Program-made: the position numbers and the translations under genes | Shown here: piece by piece, positions 28,376-37,613 of the stretch | Layout of the letters: each line of letters begins with the position of its first letter | How positions within the stretch are numbered: the first letter of the stretch is position 1 | The notes under the pieces: generated by a model | The model's database searches: none | Told to the model about the DNA's origin: nothing | What the model saw: the letters and a program-made list of their open reading frames with translations, nothing else | From: Hylemonella gracilis | GTDB lineage: Bacteria; Pseudomonadota; Gammaproteobacteria; Burkholderiales; Burkholderiaceae_C | Length of the DNA stretch: 53,632 nucleotides | Assembly: GCA_945862195.1 (NCBI GenBank) | Contig: CAMAXR010000002.1 | Span: 1-53,632, forward strand | Direction of reading: 5' to 3'

Positions 28376-29851
28376 ATGGGTTTGTTGAGCCTGGTGGTGT
28401 GGTTGCCTATTGCCTTTGGCCTCGTGTTGCTGGCTATTGGGCGGGATGATCAAGCGACTTCTGTTCGTTGGGTGGCTTTGATCGGCTCGGTGGTGAGCTT
28501 CTTGGCCACCTTACCCTTGTACTTTCGCTTTCAGATGGACACGGCAGACATGCAGTTTGTCGAAAAAACGCCTTGGCTGGAGCGCTTTAATGTCAACTAC
28601 CACTTGGGAGTGGATGGTATTTCGGTGTGGTTTGTCATTTTGACCGCCTTCATCACTATGGTGGTGGTGTTGGCGAGCTGGGAAGTGATCACCCGCAAGG
28701 TCAACCAATACATGGGGGCTTTCTTAATACTCAGCGGGCTCATGATGGGTGTGTTTTGCGCACTCGACGGTCTGTTGTTTTACGTGTTTTTTGAAGCCAC
28801 GCTGATACCTATGTACCTCATCATTGGTATTTGGGGTGGTCCCAACAAAATTTACGCGTCTTTCAAGTTTTTTCTCTACACCTTGCTCGGTTCTTTGCTC
28901 ACGCTTATTGCCTTGATCTTCTTGTATACCAAGTCAGGCGGTAGTTTTGACATTCAGGCGTGGCACCAACTGCCCTTAGATTTGTCCACGCAAACCTTGT
29001 TGTTTTTTGCGTTTTTTGCGGCCTTTGCGGTCAAGGTGCCCATGTGGCCCGTACACACTTGGTTGCCCGATGTACACGTTGAAGCACCCACAGGGGGCTC
29101 GGCTGTGTTGGCCGCCATCATGCTCAAGCTAGGCGCCTATGGCTTTTTAAGGTTTTCTTTGCCCATTGCGCCGGATGCGTCGCATGAGTGGGCGTGGCTC
29201 ATGATTGCCCTATCGCTCACGGCAGTCGTTTATGTGGGCTTGGTGGCCATGGTGCAGCAAGACATGAAAAAACTTGTGGCGTATTCATCAGTAGCGCATA
29301 TGGGTTTTGTGACATTAGGCTTCTTTATCTTTAATGATCTGGGCATTGCCGGCGGCTTGGTGCAAATGATTGCCCATGGCTTTGTATCGGCCGCCATGTT
29401 TTTGTGCATTGGTGTCTTGTACGACCGCGTGCATTCGCGCGATATATCTGCCTATGGCGGGGTTATCAACACCATGCCCAAGTTTGCAGCTTTTGCCCTG
29501 TTGTTTGCCATGGCCAACTGCGGTCTACCTGCCACGGCAGGGTTTGTGGGCGAATGGATGGTGATTTTGGGTGCTGTTAAATTCAACTTTTGGATTGGCG
29601 CTGCTGCCGCCAGCGCGCTGATATTTGGCGCAGCCTATACGCTTTGGATGTTCAAGCGCGTGTATTTGGGCCCAATAGCCAATGACCACGTGAAGCATTT
29701 ATCCGATATCAATGCCCGTGAATTTTTAATGTTGTCGCTTCTGGCTGTGGCTGTGTTGGCCATGGGCATCAACCCCAAACCCTTTACCGATGTGATGGAC
29801 AGCTCTGTGGCCGAACTGTTGCGCCACATAGCGGTATCCAAGCTGAACTGA
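28376..29851 (+). CDS. nuoM: NADH-quinone oxidoreductase subunit M
   Basis: A 491-residue antiporter-like proton-pumping subunit with about 14 helices. Conserved elements are [18 protein letters not shown] (with the essential glutamate) and [23 protein letters not shown] lies just before the ATG, one of the best ribosome binding sites in the operon. Confidence 0.98.
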   Translation: MGLLSLVVWLPIAFGLVLLAIGRDDQATSVRWVALIGSVVSFLATLPLYFRFQMDTADMQFVEKTPWLERFNVNYHLGVDGISVWFVILTAFITMVVVLASWEVITRKVNQYMGAFLILSGLMMGVFCALDGLLFYVFFEATLIPMYLIIGIWGGPNKIYASFKFFLYTLLGSLLTLIALIFLYTKSGGSFDIQAWHQLPLDLSTQTLLFFAFFAAFAVKVPMWPVHTWLPDVHVEAPTGGSAVLAAIMLKLGAYGFLRFSLPIAPDASHEWAWLMIALSLTAVVYVGLVAMVQQDMKKLVAYSSVAHMGFVTLGFFIFNDLGIAGGLVQMIAHGFVSAAMFLCIGVLYDRVHSRDISAYGGVINTMPKFAAFALLFAMANCGLPATAGFVGEWMVILGAVKFNFWIGAAAASALIFGAAYTLWMFKRVYLGPIANDHVKHLSDINAREFLMLSLLAVAVLAMGINPKPFTDVMDSSVAELLRHIAVSKLN

Positions 29852-29867
29852 TAACGAAAGACCGACG

Positions 29868-31355
29868 ATGACTCAACCACTCGGCTGGATAGCGGTGTAC
29901 CCAGAAATCGTGCTTCTGGTCATGGGCTGCGTGATTACGCTCATCGACCTTGGCGTCAAGTCGCGCATGCGCAACCTCACCTATGTGCTGTCTTTACTGA
30001 CTTTAGGTGGCATTGCCGCCTTGTGTGCATGGAATGCCAGTGAAGGGCAAACTTTGTACGCGCTAGGCAACTTGGTGGTGAGCGACCCATTAGGCAACTG
30101 GCTCAAGTGCTTTGCTACTGTAGCTGTGATGGTGACGCTGGTGTATTCACGGCCCTACGCGGCAGATCGCGATATGTTGCGCGGCGGAGAGCTGTTTTCC
30201 TTAAGTTTGTTTGCGTTGCTGGGCATGTACATCATGATTTCTGGCAACAACTTTCTGCTCATCTACCTCGGTTTGGAGTTGTTGACGCTCAGCAGTTACG
30301 CCTTAGTTGCTTTGCGCCGCGACCATGCCACCGCCACTGAAGCCGCCATGAAGTACTTCGTACTTGGGGCACTGGCCTCGGGCTTTTTGCTTTACGGCAT
30401 GTCCATGATGTACGGCGCCACCGGTTCACTCGAAGTGGGCGAGGTATTTCGGGCCATCAATTCCGGCGTCATCAACCATCAGGTGCTGGTGTTTGGCTTG
30501 GTTTTTATTGTGGCGGGCTTGGCCTTTAAGCTGGGCGTGGTGCCCTTTCATATGTGGATTCCAGACGTGTATCAAGGCGCCCCTACAGCGGTGACCTTAA
30601 TGATCGGTGGCGCACCTAAGTTGGCGGCATTCGCTATCGTGCTGCGTTTGTTGGTAGAGGGCATGCTGCCCTTGGCCATCGACTGGCAGCAAATGTTGTT
30701 GTTGCTGGCGGTTGGTTCCCTGGCGGTGGGTAACTTTGCCGCCATCATGCAAACCAACATCAAACGTATGTTGGCGTTTTCCACCATCTCGCAAATGGGT
30801 TTTGTGCTGTTGGGCTTGGTGTCGGGTGTGGTCAACGGCAGCGTGCTGTCTGCAGCCAATGCCTACAGCTCGTCCATGTTTTACGTCATCACTTATGTGC
30901 TCACGACCTTAGCCACTTTTGGCGTCATCATGCTGCTGGCCCGCGAAGGCTTTGAGAGTGAAGAAATATCCGACCTTGCTGGTTTAAACCAGCGTAGCCC
31001 GCTGTATGCGGGGGTCATGGCTGTATGCCTGTTTTCTTTGGCGGGTATTCCCCCGCTGGTGGGCTTTTATGCCAAGTTGTCGGTGTTGCAAGCCTTAGTT
31101 ACGTCTGGCCAAACGTTGTACATTGGGTTGGCCATATTTGCCGTGCTCATGTCTTTGGTGGGCGCGTTTTACTACCTGCGCGTGGTCAAGGTCATGTACT
31201 TTGACGATCCCATCACCGCCGCCACCGTGACCGCACCTTTGGATGTGCGTGTGGTTTTGTCTATCAACGGTGCTTTGGTACTGTTGCTGGGGTTGATGCC
31301 TGGCGGCTTGATGGCATTGTGCGCGCGGTCTATTGTGTTGATGTTCAGCGCTTGA
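29868..31355 (+). CDS. nuoN: NADH-quinone oxidoreductase subunit N
   Basis: A 495-residue antiporter-like subunit, last of the complex I genes. Signatures are [20 protein letters not shown] (with the membrane glutamate) and [17 protein letters not shown]. In many Burkholderiales nuoN is followed by a small DUF2818 gene and a NUDIX gene; here a glycosyltransferase gene occupies that place. Confidence 0.98.
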   Translation: MTQPLGWIAVYPEIVLLVMGCVITLIDLGVKSRMRNLTYVLSLLTLGGIAALCAWNASEGQTLYALGNLVVSDPLGNWLKCFATVAVMVTLVYSRPYAADRDMLRGGELFSLSLFALLGMYIMISGNNFLLIYLGLELLTLSSYALVALRRDHATATEAAMKYFVLGALASGFLLYGMSMMYGATGSLEVGEVFRAINSGVINHQVLVFGLVFIVAGLAFKLGVVPFHMWIPDVYQGAPTAVTLMIGGAPKLAAFAIVLRLLVEGMLPLAIDWQQMLLLLAVGSLAVGNFAAIMQTNIKRMLAFSTISQMGFVLLGLVSGVVNGSVLSAANAYSSSMFYVITYVLTTLATFGVIMLLAREGFESEEISDLAGLNQRSPLYAGVMAVCLFSLAGIPPLVGFYAKLSVLQALVTSGQTLYIGLAIFAVLMSLVGAFYYLRVVKVMYFDDPITAATVTAPLDVRVVLSINGALVLLLGLMPGGLMALCARSIVLMFSA

Positions 31356-31425
31356 TACTCCGAGGCTGACGTCAGGGTTGAACAACCTTGTGTTTGTGGT
31401 TTGCTCCCGCCCTATACCAATCAAT

Positions 31426-32094
31426 ATGATTACAGTTATTGTCGCTTCTTACAAATACGGGCACCTTGCTGCACATTGCATCGAGTCATTGCTTTCTCAA
31501 ACTACACTTCCTAGAGGCATTCTATTTGTTGATGATGGAGGGTTGGATTGCAGTCATTTGCCAAGTCTATATCCCGATATTGAATATATTTTCAGGAAAA
31601 AAAATTTGGGAGTTGTCGATAACTTTCAAGACATGCTGTCTAGGGTAAATACAGAGTATGTGTTATTCATAGGTGCTGATAACTGGCTGCGTTCAGATGC
31701 AATTGAGTTGCTCTCAAACGCCAGCACTGACATTGTCACCTATGACATTGTTGTCACTGGTGAATTAAAGGAAGAAATATTAACAAGGGTGCCGGGTGAG
31801 ACGCTACCTTATCAGGGTGATTTATATTGGAATCGTCAGGATCAACATCATGGATCAATGATGTACCGAACAGCTTTTGGACAAAAAATTGGGTATAAAA
31901 AGAGATTTGAAGATGGCGCCCATCCTCAAGAGGATTGGAATCTGTGGGATAAGATGTTAGAACAAGGTGCTACTGTAGCTAGCATCAAAGAAGGTCTTTT
32001 GTTTTACAGAAGGCATCGAGAAAATTTCCTGAAATATTCTCATGAGTCTTTACGCTTGCAAGAATTAGATTTGAGTTGCGCTTTAGAAGAGTGA
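31426..32094 (+). CDS. Family 2-like glycosyltransferase
   Basis: A 222-residue protein with a GT-A fold start (MITVIVASYKYGHLAAHCIESLLSQ is the usual first strand and helix), FVDDGG near residue 39 and a GADNW motif near residue 78 in the place of the DxD donor/metal site. The C-terminal half has EDWNLWDKM, resembling the ED(x)W catalytic-base region of GT2 enzymes. There is no membrane segment. The ATG at 31426 gives the proper N-terminus; the open frame further upstream adds only a non-homologous stretch. Composition is AT-rich, clearly unlike nuoN before it and the DUF1178 gene after it, indicating recent acquisition. The acceptor is unknown; a surface glycan is likely. Confidence 0.75.
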   Translation: MITVIVASYKYGHLAAHCIESLLSQTTLPRGILFVDDGGLDCSHLPSLYPDIEYIFRKKNLGVVDNFQDMLSRVNTEYVLFIGADNWLRSDAIELLSNASTDIVTYDIVVTGELKEEILTRVPGETLPYQGDLYWNRQDQHHGSMMYRTAFGQKIGYKKRFEDGAHPQEDWNLWDKMLEQGATVASIKEGLLFYRRHRENFLKYSHESLRLQELDLSCALEE

Positions 32095-32248
32095 ATATAT
32101 AAATCGGCATATCTAATTGCCCAGATCTAAAGAAATACTAGCCATTTTTTCAACTTGTTTGGCATCTGTATGAGCTTGAGCTTTTTCTGAGGGCGCAAGC
32201 TCGATGAGGACGTAAAGTTCTTAAACTTGTGTCAGTCATAATTGCTTC

Positions 32249-32755
32249 ATGAAAGTTTTTAATTTAGGTTGCGAGCTCCAGCACGGGTTTGAAGGCTGGT
32301 TTGCTTCAGAAACCGACTATGACGACCAAGTAGCCCGCGGTTTTTTGGAGTGTCCTGTGTGCAGCAGCAAGCAGGTGGTTCGCCTGCCCAGCGCTCCACG
32401 TTTAAATTTTGGAGCCCGTTCTTCAGATACCGCTTCTGACACTTCAGCACCAGCGGATGCTTCCAACAAAGCACCAACTTCCGCGGTAAAACAAGATTCT
32501 GCAGATGTGGTGACAGGATCTTCAGACTTGGCTTTGCAAGCAGCTTGGTTGCATATGGCGCGGCAGGTGCTGCAAAGCACCGAAGATGTGGGCCAACGTT
32601 TTGCTGAAGAAGCCCGAAAAATCCATTACGGCGAAGCAGAAGAACGCGGCATTCGTGGACAAGCCACACGCGAGCAAACCGAGTCTTTGCTGGAAGAGGG
32701 CATTACGGTCATGCCATTGGTGTTGCCTGAGTCATTAAAAAGTCCGCTGCACTAA
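32249..32755 (+). CDS. DUF1178 family protein
   Basis: A 168-residue protein beginning MKVFNLGCELQHGFEGWF with a later ECPVCSS, the conserved N-terminal C...H...CxxC pattern of DUF1178 that suggests a small metal-binding domain. The middle is low complexity (Ser/Ala/Asp-rich); the C-terminus has the conserved KIHYGEAEERGIRGQAT segment. Function is unknown. Linkage to the end of the nuo operon is common in this order. Confidence 0.9.
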   Translation: MKVFNLGCELQHGFEGWFASETDYDDQVARGFLECPVCSSKQVVRLPSAPRLNFGARSSDTASDTSAPADASNKAPTSAVKQDSADVVTGSSDLALQAAWLHMARQVLQSTEDVGQRFAEEARKIHYGEAEERGIRGQATREQTESLLEEGITVMPLVLPESLKSPLH

Positions 32756-32768
32756 CTATGCACTGAAG

Positions 32769-33638
32769 TTACGGAGCGATTTGGAGCAGCGGTTCGCCCA
32801 GTTTGATGCGGTGGCCGTTTTCAATGCCTTGGGCAAGCATCATGCCTTCAGGAGCAAACACGATGATGGTGGAGCCGTGTTCAAACCAGCCCATTTCTTC
32901 ACCTTTTTGTGCTGTAGCGTTGCAACTGATGGTTTGGGGGCCGGTGTAGTCGTGGTGCAGCTGCAAGTCTAGGCAGTGCAGGCGGATGCTGGCTACCAGC
33001 ACAGCCCCCACAGGTACAAGGGTTAGAGGTTGCTGAGAATTGGTTAATGTCGTTTCAATCACGGCGCGTTCGTTGCGGCAAAACAGGCGCTCGACCCGCT
33101 TGAGCGCTATGGGGTTGACGTTCCAAGTGTCGCCCTGAATGTGCGTCACGCGTTGCACCGAGCAGTCGGCCGGTGCATGGAAGCGGTGGTACATGCTGCT
33201 GGTAAGGCGCAGGGTCACGTAAGTGCCGTTTCGGTGGCGGTTGGCCACTTCATCGCTGCCCATCAGCTCTTTAAGGCTGTAGGGCATGCCCTTGGCTTGA
33301 AAGATTTGGTCGTTTTCAATGGCGCCACATGCGCCGACTATGCCGTCACAAGGGCTGCAAATGGTGTTGGGGTTGGGGTCAAAAGGGCGCAGGCCGGGTT
33401 TAAGTTCCCTGATAAAACAGTCGTGCAGGCTGTCAAAGCTGTTTTTTTTGGCTTCAGAAAGGTCGAGATCGGAACACATTTTCCAAAGGGCAATGGAAAC
33501 GTCCCGAACTATGGGGTTTTTAATTTTGCTGAATTTGCCCATCCAGCGCGTGAGGGCAATACGGGGAATTCGGTTGGTTAGCAGAAAGTTCAGGTCTTCC
33601 TGTAACAAAATACGGTCACGAAGTTCTTTGAGAGTCAT
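32769..33638 (-). CDS. psd: Phosphatidylserine decarboxylase proenzyme
   Basis: A 289-residue inner-membrane enzyme that makes phosphatidylethanolamine. It self-cleaves between Gly255 and Ser256 in EHGSTIIVF to create the pyruvoyl group; Asp98 (PCDGIVG) and His154 (RFHAPAD) complete the catalytic triad. E. coli has LGST at the cleavage site; here His replaces Leu. The ATG complementary to 33636-33638 (MTLKELRD) is chosen; a longer frame to 33929 overlaps the divergent aminotransferase gene and is unlikely. It is convergent with the DUF1178 gene (13-bp gap) and divergent from the aminotransferase gene. Confidence 0.93.
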   Translation of the reverse strand: MTLKELRDRILLQEDLNFLLTNRIPRIALTRWMGKFSKIKNPIVRDVSIALWKMCSDLDLSEAKKNSFDSLHDCFIRELKPGLRPFDPNPNTICSPCDGIVGACGAIENDQIFQAKGMPYSLKELMGSDEVANRHRNGTYVTLRLTSSMYHRFHAPADCSVQRVTHIQGDTWNVNPIALKRVERLFCRNERAVIETTLTNSQQPLTLVPVGAVLVASIRLHCLDLQLHHDYTGPQTISCNATAQKGEEMGWFEHGSTIIVFAPEGMMLAQGIENGHRIKLGEPLLQIAP

Positions 33639-33701
33639 GGATATTTCACAAGCGTGTAAAAAATTTTCAATAAAAGATCTAATTAACTTAAGCAGGATCA
33701 C

Positions 33702-35345
33702 ATGGCCTACGAAACAGCAATATTGGTTGGCGCACTGGCCGCCGCATTTCCTTCCATCAAGCGTCGCCTCGAATTGTCCCGTGCCAAACACCCTTCTTTG
33801 GCGGGACATTCGCGCATGGCCAAACGTTTGGCGGGTTGGATTCCAGGTTACGCCTACGACGAAGCCATGTTTTTCAATTGCGATGGAGCACCAGACGCCA
33901 TTGTGCAGTCTCGCAAGGCTGGTTTTCATGCCTTGGGCGGAAGATTACAAGCCAAGTCACCAAAATCGATAGAACTTTCGGCTCAAGCCCGCGAAAGCAT
34001 TCCCGATTTGCGTTTTACTGGCGCATACCGTGTGCCTTACCAGTTCAGCCCCTATGTGCGCCAACACCTTAAAACCGGCAGCTTTGTTCAGTCGTCTGAA
34101 GGTGTGACCGTTACAGATTTAGATGGCCAGCGCTACATCGACCTGACCGGCTCTTACGGCGTGAATGTGATGGGCACAGACTTTTACAAGTCCTGCATTG
34201 ACGCGGGCGTAAGTATTGCCCGCGATATAGGCATGGTGCTGGGGGCCTACCACCCTTGCGTGGCCGATAACGTGGAACGGCTCAAAAAAATATCGGGACA
34301 AGACACGGTGTCTTTCCACATGAGCGGCACAGAAGCGGTGATGCAGGCGGTGCGCTTGGCGCGCTACCACACCGGCAAGCGCCATTTGGTGCGCTTTTGT
34401 GGGGCTTACCACGGGTGGTGGGAAGACGTGCAACCTGGCCCGGGCAACCCGCTACCCCCGAGGGAAACCTATACCCTACGAGATATGCACGAGGCCTCTT
34501 TGCGCGTGCTTCGCACCCGTAAAAACATTGCTTGCGTGCTTATCAATCCCCTACAGGCCCTGCACCCCAATAAAAACGCCCCTGGCGACTCCACCTTGCT
34601 CGACAGCAGCCGCCAAGCGGGCTATGACCGCGCGGCCTACACCCAATGGTTGCACGAGGTGCGCAAGGTTTGCACCGAGCGCGGCATTGTGTTGATTTTT
34701 GATGAGGTGTTTTTGGGCTTTAGGTTGGCCCCCGGCGGCGCGCAAGAATATTTTGGTGTGCAGGCCGATATGGTCACCTACGGTAAAACTCTTGGAGGAG
34801 GCTTGCCCGTGGGGGTGGTCTGCGGCAAAAACGCCTTGATGCAAAGGTTTCGCGACAAGCGCCCCGCAGATGTGTGCTTTGCAAGGGGCACCTTCAATTC
34901 GCACCCTTACGTGATGGGGGCCATGAATGAGTTTTTACGCCGTTTAGAAACTCCAGAGGTACAGGCCTTATATGAGGGCCAAGACGAGCGTTGGAACCAC
35001 CGCCGTGAGGTGTTTAACGCCCGCATGAAGGCCGAAGGCATTCCGGTAGAGGTGGCCAATATGTCGTCTATTTGGACGGTGAGCTACACCCAGCCTTCTC
35101 GTTACAACTGGATACTGCAGTACTACTTGCGCGATGCGGGTTTGGCCCTAAGCTGGGTGGGTACGGGGCGTTTTATCTTTAGCCTGAACTTCACAGAAGA
35201 AGACATGGCCGAGGTGGCCGATAGGTTTGTGCGCGCAGCGCAGCAAATGAAGCAGGATGGCTTTTGGTGGCATTCGCCAGAGTTAACCAACAAATCGATC
35301 AAGCGCACTCTATTGAAGGAAATGCTGGCCCACATGGGGCGTTGA
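33702..35345 (+). CDS. Class III aminotransferase (glutamate-1-semialdehyde aminomutase-like), N-terminally extended
   Basis: A 547-residue PLP enzyme. The aminotransferase domain spans about residues 115-530: SGTEA (208-212), GAYHGWW (234-240), FDEVFLGFR (333-341, with Asp334 contacting PLP) and the Schiff-base Lys362 in TYGKTLGGGLPVG. The first 110 residues are not part of the standard fold: a hydrophobic start (ETAILVGALAAAF) that may be a membrane anchor, then a basic region. Standard members have about 430 residues. AGCAGGA precedes the ATG. A heme-pathway role (HemL) is unlikely given the extension and the psd and lipid-gene neighbours. Substrate unknown. Confidence 0.85.
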   Translation: MAYETAILVGALAAAFPSIKRRLELSRAKHPSLAGHSRMAKRLAGWIPGYAYDEAMFFNCDGAPDAIVQSRKAGFHALGGRLQAKSPKSIELSAQARESIPDLRFTGAYRVPYQFSPYVRQHLKTGSFVQSSEGVTVTDLDGQRYIDLTGSYGVNVMGTDFYKSCIDAGVSIARDIGMVLGAYHPCVADNVERLKKISGQDTVSFHMSGTEAVMQAVRLARYHTGKRHLVRFCGAYHGWWEDVQPGPGNPLPPRETYTLRDMHEASLRVLRTRKNIACVLINPLQALHPNKNAPGDSTLLDSSRQAGYDRAAYTQWLHEVRKVCTERGIVLIFDEVFLGFRLAPGGAQEYFGVQADMVTYGKTLGGGLPVGVVCGKNALMQRFRDKRPADVCFARGTFNSHPYVMGAMNEFLRRLETPEVQALYEGQDERWNHRREVFNARMKAEGIPVEVANMSSIWTVSYTQPSRYNWILQYYLRDAGLALSWVGTGRFIFSLNFTEEDMAEVADRFVRAAQQMKQDGFWWHSPELTNKSIKRTLLKEMLAHMGR

Positions 35346-35419
35346 GTTCGCTAGCTGAGTTATGGGGCGGGCGTGAAGCGAGCCCTGGCCAAGGCGCTTA
35401 GTGCGCTTGGAGCAAATAG

Positions 35420-35443
35420 GGCGCTGCATCACAAGACAGCGCC
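35420..35443 (+). repeat. GC-rich hairpin upstream of the bidirectional terminator
   Basis: GGCGCTG (35420-35426) and CAGCGCC (35437-35443) form a perfect 7-bp stem with a 10-nt loop, just before the main terminator. It may add to termination or protect the aminotransferase mRNA 3' end. Confidence 0.5.
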
Positions 35444-35447
35444 GCAT

Positions 35448-35479
35448 AAAAAAGGGGAAGATAAATCTTCCCCTTTTTT
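35448..35479. terminator. Strong bidirectional Rho-independent terminator
   Basis: A-rich flank, GGGGAAGA, loop TAAA, TCTTCCCC and six T form a near-perfect palindrome with an A-tract on one side and a T-tract on the other. It lies between the convergent aminotransferase gene and the Mpo1-like gene and should stop transcription from both directions. Confidence 0.93.
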
Positions 35480-35497
35480 ATTGACCCCGAGGTCTTA

Positions 35498-36109
35498 TTA
35501 CACGTGGCGACTTTCCAAATTGCTCTGGTCAATCAGCTCGCCTTTAAGCAAATACAAAGGTGATTTGCAATACAGCTTCACGTCATGGAAGGGGTCGGTG
35601 ATGATTTTGATGGCCCAAACCAAGCCGGTTCTGAGGTCTTGTTGAACGTACAACTGGAATACGCGGAACACCAAGCCACCCACGCCAATGAACAGCCAAA
35701 CCCAGCCCACATTGATCATGAACTCATACAAGCTGGTGTGCGCCTCGACCAAACCGAACAGATCGGGTTCCAAATAGACAAACAAGGGTGATGCAGCCCA
35801 AACAGCCATCAGCACAATTTTGCGCTTGATGTTGTAGCCCACTTTGATTTCTTCTTTGAATTCGTTGGTGGCTTGGTTGACGTGGTCGTAACCCTTAGGC
35901 TCAAAAAAGAAGTGGCCAGCTTGGCGACTGGTCATGGACACGAGCCATGCCATGAGCGCGGCAATAGCGGGGTTGATGAACAACATCACATAAGAAGCTA
36001 AAAAGGACAGGGCGCTGATCAGGTGCAAAGACTGATTGATGCGGCTGTGATGGTAATAACGGTGGTCATCCCAGCGCTGAACGCGCAAAGTTTCTAGAAA
36101 AGAACTCAC
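35498..36109 (-). CDS. Mpo1-like (DUF962-like) membrane protein
   Basis: A 203-residue membrane protein with about four hydrophobic segments. Near the N-terminus HHSRINQSLHL (about 20-30) and later RQAGHFFFEP (about 67-76) resemble the HxxxNxxxH and GHxxxE iron-ligand motifs of the Mpo1/DUF962 family. The yeast member is a 2-hydroxy fatty acid dioxygenase of the endoplasmic reticulum. The start is a GTG complementary to 36107-36109 with AGGAG six bases upstream; an ATG two bases earlier is out of frame and hits TGA at once. The family call is from motif memory and not certain; a fatty acid or lipid oxidation role fits the neighbours. Confidence 0.6.
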   Translation of the reverse strand: MSSFLETLRVQRWDDHRYYHHSRINQSLHLISALSFLASYVMLFINPAIAALMAWLVSMTSRQAGHFFFEPKGYDHVNQATNEFKEEIKVGYNIKRKIVLMAVWAASPLFVYLEPDLFGLVEAHTSLYEFMINVGWVWLFIGVGGLVFRVFQLYVQQDLRTGLVWAIKIITDPFHDVKLYCKSPLYLLKGELIDQSNLESRHV

Positions 36110-36174
36110 ATGGACTCCTGAAAAAATTCAACAGAAAAAATTCTGAACAAATCACTAAGGCAAACGCCGAGGCA

Positions 36175-36194
36175 AATTCGACAAAGCTCGAATT
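36175..36194. promoter_or_regulatory. AATTCGA/TCGAATT inverted repeat
   Basis: AATTCGA (36175-36181) and TCGAATT (36188-36194) form a perfect 7-bp inverted repeat around a 6-bp spacer, in the region between the divergent Mpo1-like gene and the GT4 gene. It could be a regulator binding site. There is no T-tract, so it is not an obvious terminator. Confidence 0.4.
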
Positions 36195-36233
36195 ATCGCT
36201 TAGCTATGGTCGGTTTTAATTGTGAAATTACGA

Positions 36234-36315
36234 TGACATGATTTTGGGTGTCACGTTGTTTTCACACAATTTGGGGCTTAAATGACAGTTGTGTCACGGA
36301 TTTGTGATCTTGACA
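36234..36315. promoter_or_regulatory. Cluster of TGACA/TGTCA half-sites upstream of GT4 gene
   Basis: Five copies of the pentamer or its complement lie in 82 bp: TGACA at 36234, TGTCA at 36249, TGACA at 36283, TGTCA at 36292 and TGACA at 36311. The middle two form the palindrome TGACAGTTGTGTCA. GTGTCACG also occurs twice, 43 bp apart. This looks like a multi-site operator for an unknown regulator of the downstream glycosyltransferase gene. Confidence 0.45.
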
Positions 36316-36330
36316 TGCGAAAGTGGTTAT

Positions 36331-37548
36331 ATGCAACAAGACGCGACAGACCTTTTGGTTGAAGATTTGCCCGGCAACCGCCCCCAGTTGCGGGTGGCGG
36401 TGGTCACCGAAACCTACCCCCCCGAAATCAACGGCGTCTCATTGTCGCTTAAAAAGGTGGTCGATGGTCTGCGCGAGCGGGGGCACCAGGTGCAGTTGGT
36501 GCGTCCGCGCCAGCCTAAGTCTGATGCGGGCGTGATGCGCGAACCCGCGGTTGCAGATGCCGCTGCCGGCGCCAACCACGACGTGTTGTTGCGGGGCATG
36601 CCCATTCCGCGCTACCCCAATTTGCAGTTGGGCCTGCCTTCTAGAAAGCGTTTGGAGCCATTATGGACACTCAAGCGCCCCGATGTGGTGCACATTGCCA
36701 CTGAAGGCCCTTTGGGCTGGTCCGCCTTGAAAGTGGCGCGCAAACTCAAAATTCCAGTCACGTCTGACTTCAGAACCAACTTCCATTCGTACAGCAGCCA
36801 CTACGGTGTGGGCTGGCTGAGTAAGCCCATCATGGCGTACTTAAAGCGCTTTCACAACCAAACGGCCTGCACCATGGTGCCGACGGCCAGTTTGTCTAAA
36901 AGGCTGTCGGATGCTGGTTTTTTGCGTTTAAAAGTGGTGCCCCGTGGCGTGGACTTGCAACGTTTTGACCCCGCGCACCGCAGCGAAACACTGCGCGCCT
37001 CTTGGGGCGCTAAGCCGGACACGCCGGTGATCATGTGCGTATCGCGCCTGGCCAGCGAAAAAAATTTGCAGTTGCTGGTGCGGGCTTATGCCCAAGCCAA
37101 ACTGGTGCGCCCTGATGTGAAGTTGGTGCTGGTGGGTGACGGCCCCGCACGCGCCGAGCTCAAAGGTCTTGCGCCAGATGCCATTTTTGCGGGCGTTCAA
37201 ACCGGCCAAGCCTTGTCTGAGTATTACGCGTCCGCCGATATTTTTGGGTTTCCCAGCCAAACTGAAACCTTTGGCAATGTGGTGCTTGAAGGCATGTCCA
37301 GCGGACTGGCTGTGGTGGCATTTGATTACGCCGCCGCCGCAGAAACCATTCAGCATGGGCAAAACGGCCTACTGGCAAGGCTTAACGACGATGAGGGCTT
37401 TGTGCAGCGCGTGGTGGAGCTCACCGTGGAGCCTGACCGTGTGCAGCGCTTGCGGCAAGCGGGCCGCGTGACCGTACAAAGCTGGGACTGGCAACAAATC
37501 GTTGCGCAAGTGGAGTCGGTGATGCTGCAGGCTTTGGCGGTCCCTTAA
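36331..37548 (+). CDS. GT4-family glycosyltransferase (MgtA/SQD2-like)
   Basis: A 405-residue GT-B enzyme. The N-terminus RVAVVTETYPPEINGVSLSL is typical of glycosyltransferases that act on lipid acceptors, such as MgtA and plant or bacterial glycolipid synthases. VRPRQPKS follows. The donor domain has VSRLASEKNLQLLV and the EX7E motif in ETFGNVVLEGMSSG. The start is taken as the ATG at 36331 with a weak AAGTGG upstream; an in-frame TTG at 36289 lies inside the half-site cluster and is less likely. Neighbours (psd, LplT, UDP-glucose dehydrogenase) suggest a membrane glycolipid product, perhaps with glucuronic acid, but this is inference. Confidence 0.85.
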   Translation: MQQDATDLLVEDLPGNRPQLRVAVVTETYPPEINGVSLSLKKVVDGLRERGHQVQLVRPRQPKSDAGVMREPAVADAAAGANHDVLLRGMPIPRYPNLQLGLPSRKRLEPLWTLKRPDVVHIATEGPLGWSALKVARKLKIPVTSDFRTNFHSYSSHYGVGWLSKPIMAYLKRFHNQTACTMVPTASLSKRLSDAGFLRLKVVPRGVDLQRFDPAHRSETLRASWGAKPDTPVIMCVSRLASEKNLQLLVRAYAQAKLVRPDVKLVLVGDGPARAELKGLAPDAIFAGVQTGQALSEYYASADIFGFPSQTETFGNVVLEGMSSGLAVVAFDYAAAAETIQHGQNGLLARLNDDEGFVQRVVELTVEPDRVQRLRQAGRVTVQSWDWQQIVAQVESVMLQALAVP

Positions 37549-37613
37549 CACCAGCACCGCTTTGCACTAGCCCCGCTTAGGTTTGCCAGATACGGTTAGC
37601 CGTAGCAGTTGCT

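Noticed and set aside
33639-33929. N-terminal extension of the psd frame
   Set aside because: It overlaps the divergent aminotransferase gene start and is not part of the PSD family; the ATG at 33638 gives the normal protein.
36310-36329. TTGACA at 36310 as -35 of the GT4 gene
   Set aside because: The next TATA-like hexamer follows after only about 12 bp, too short for a sigma-70 promoter.
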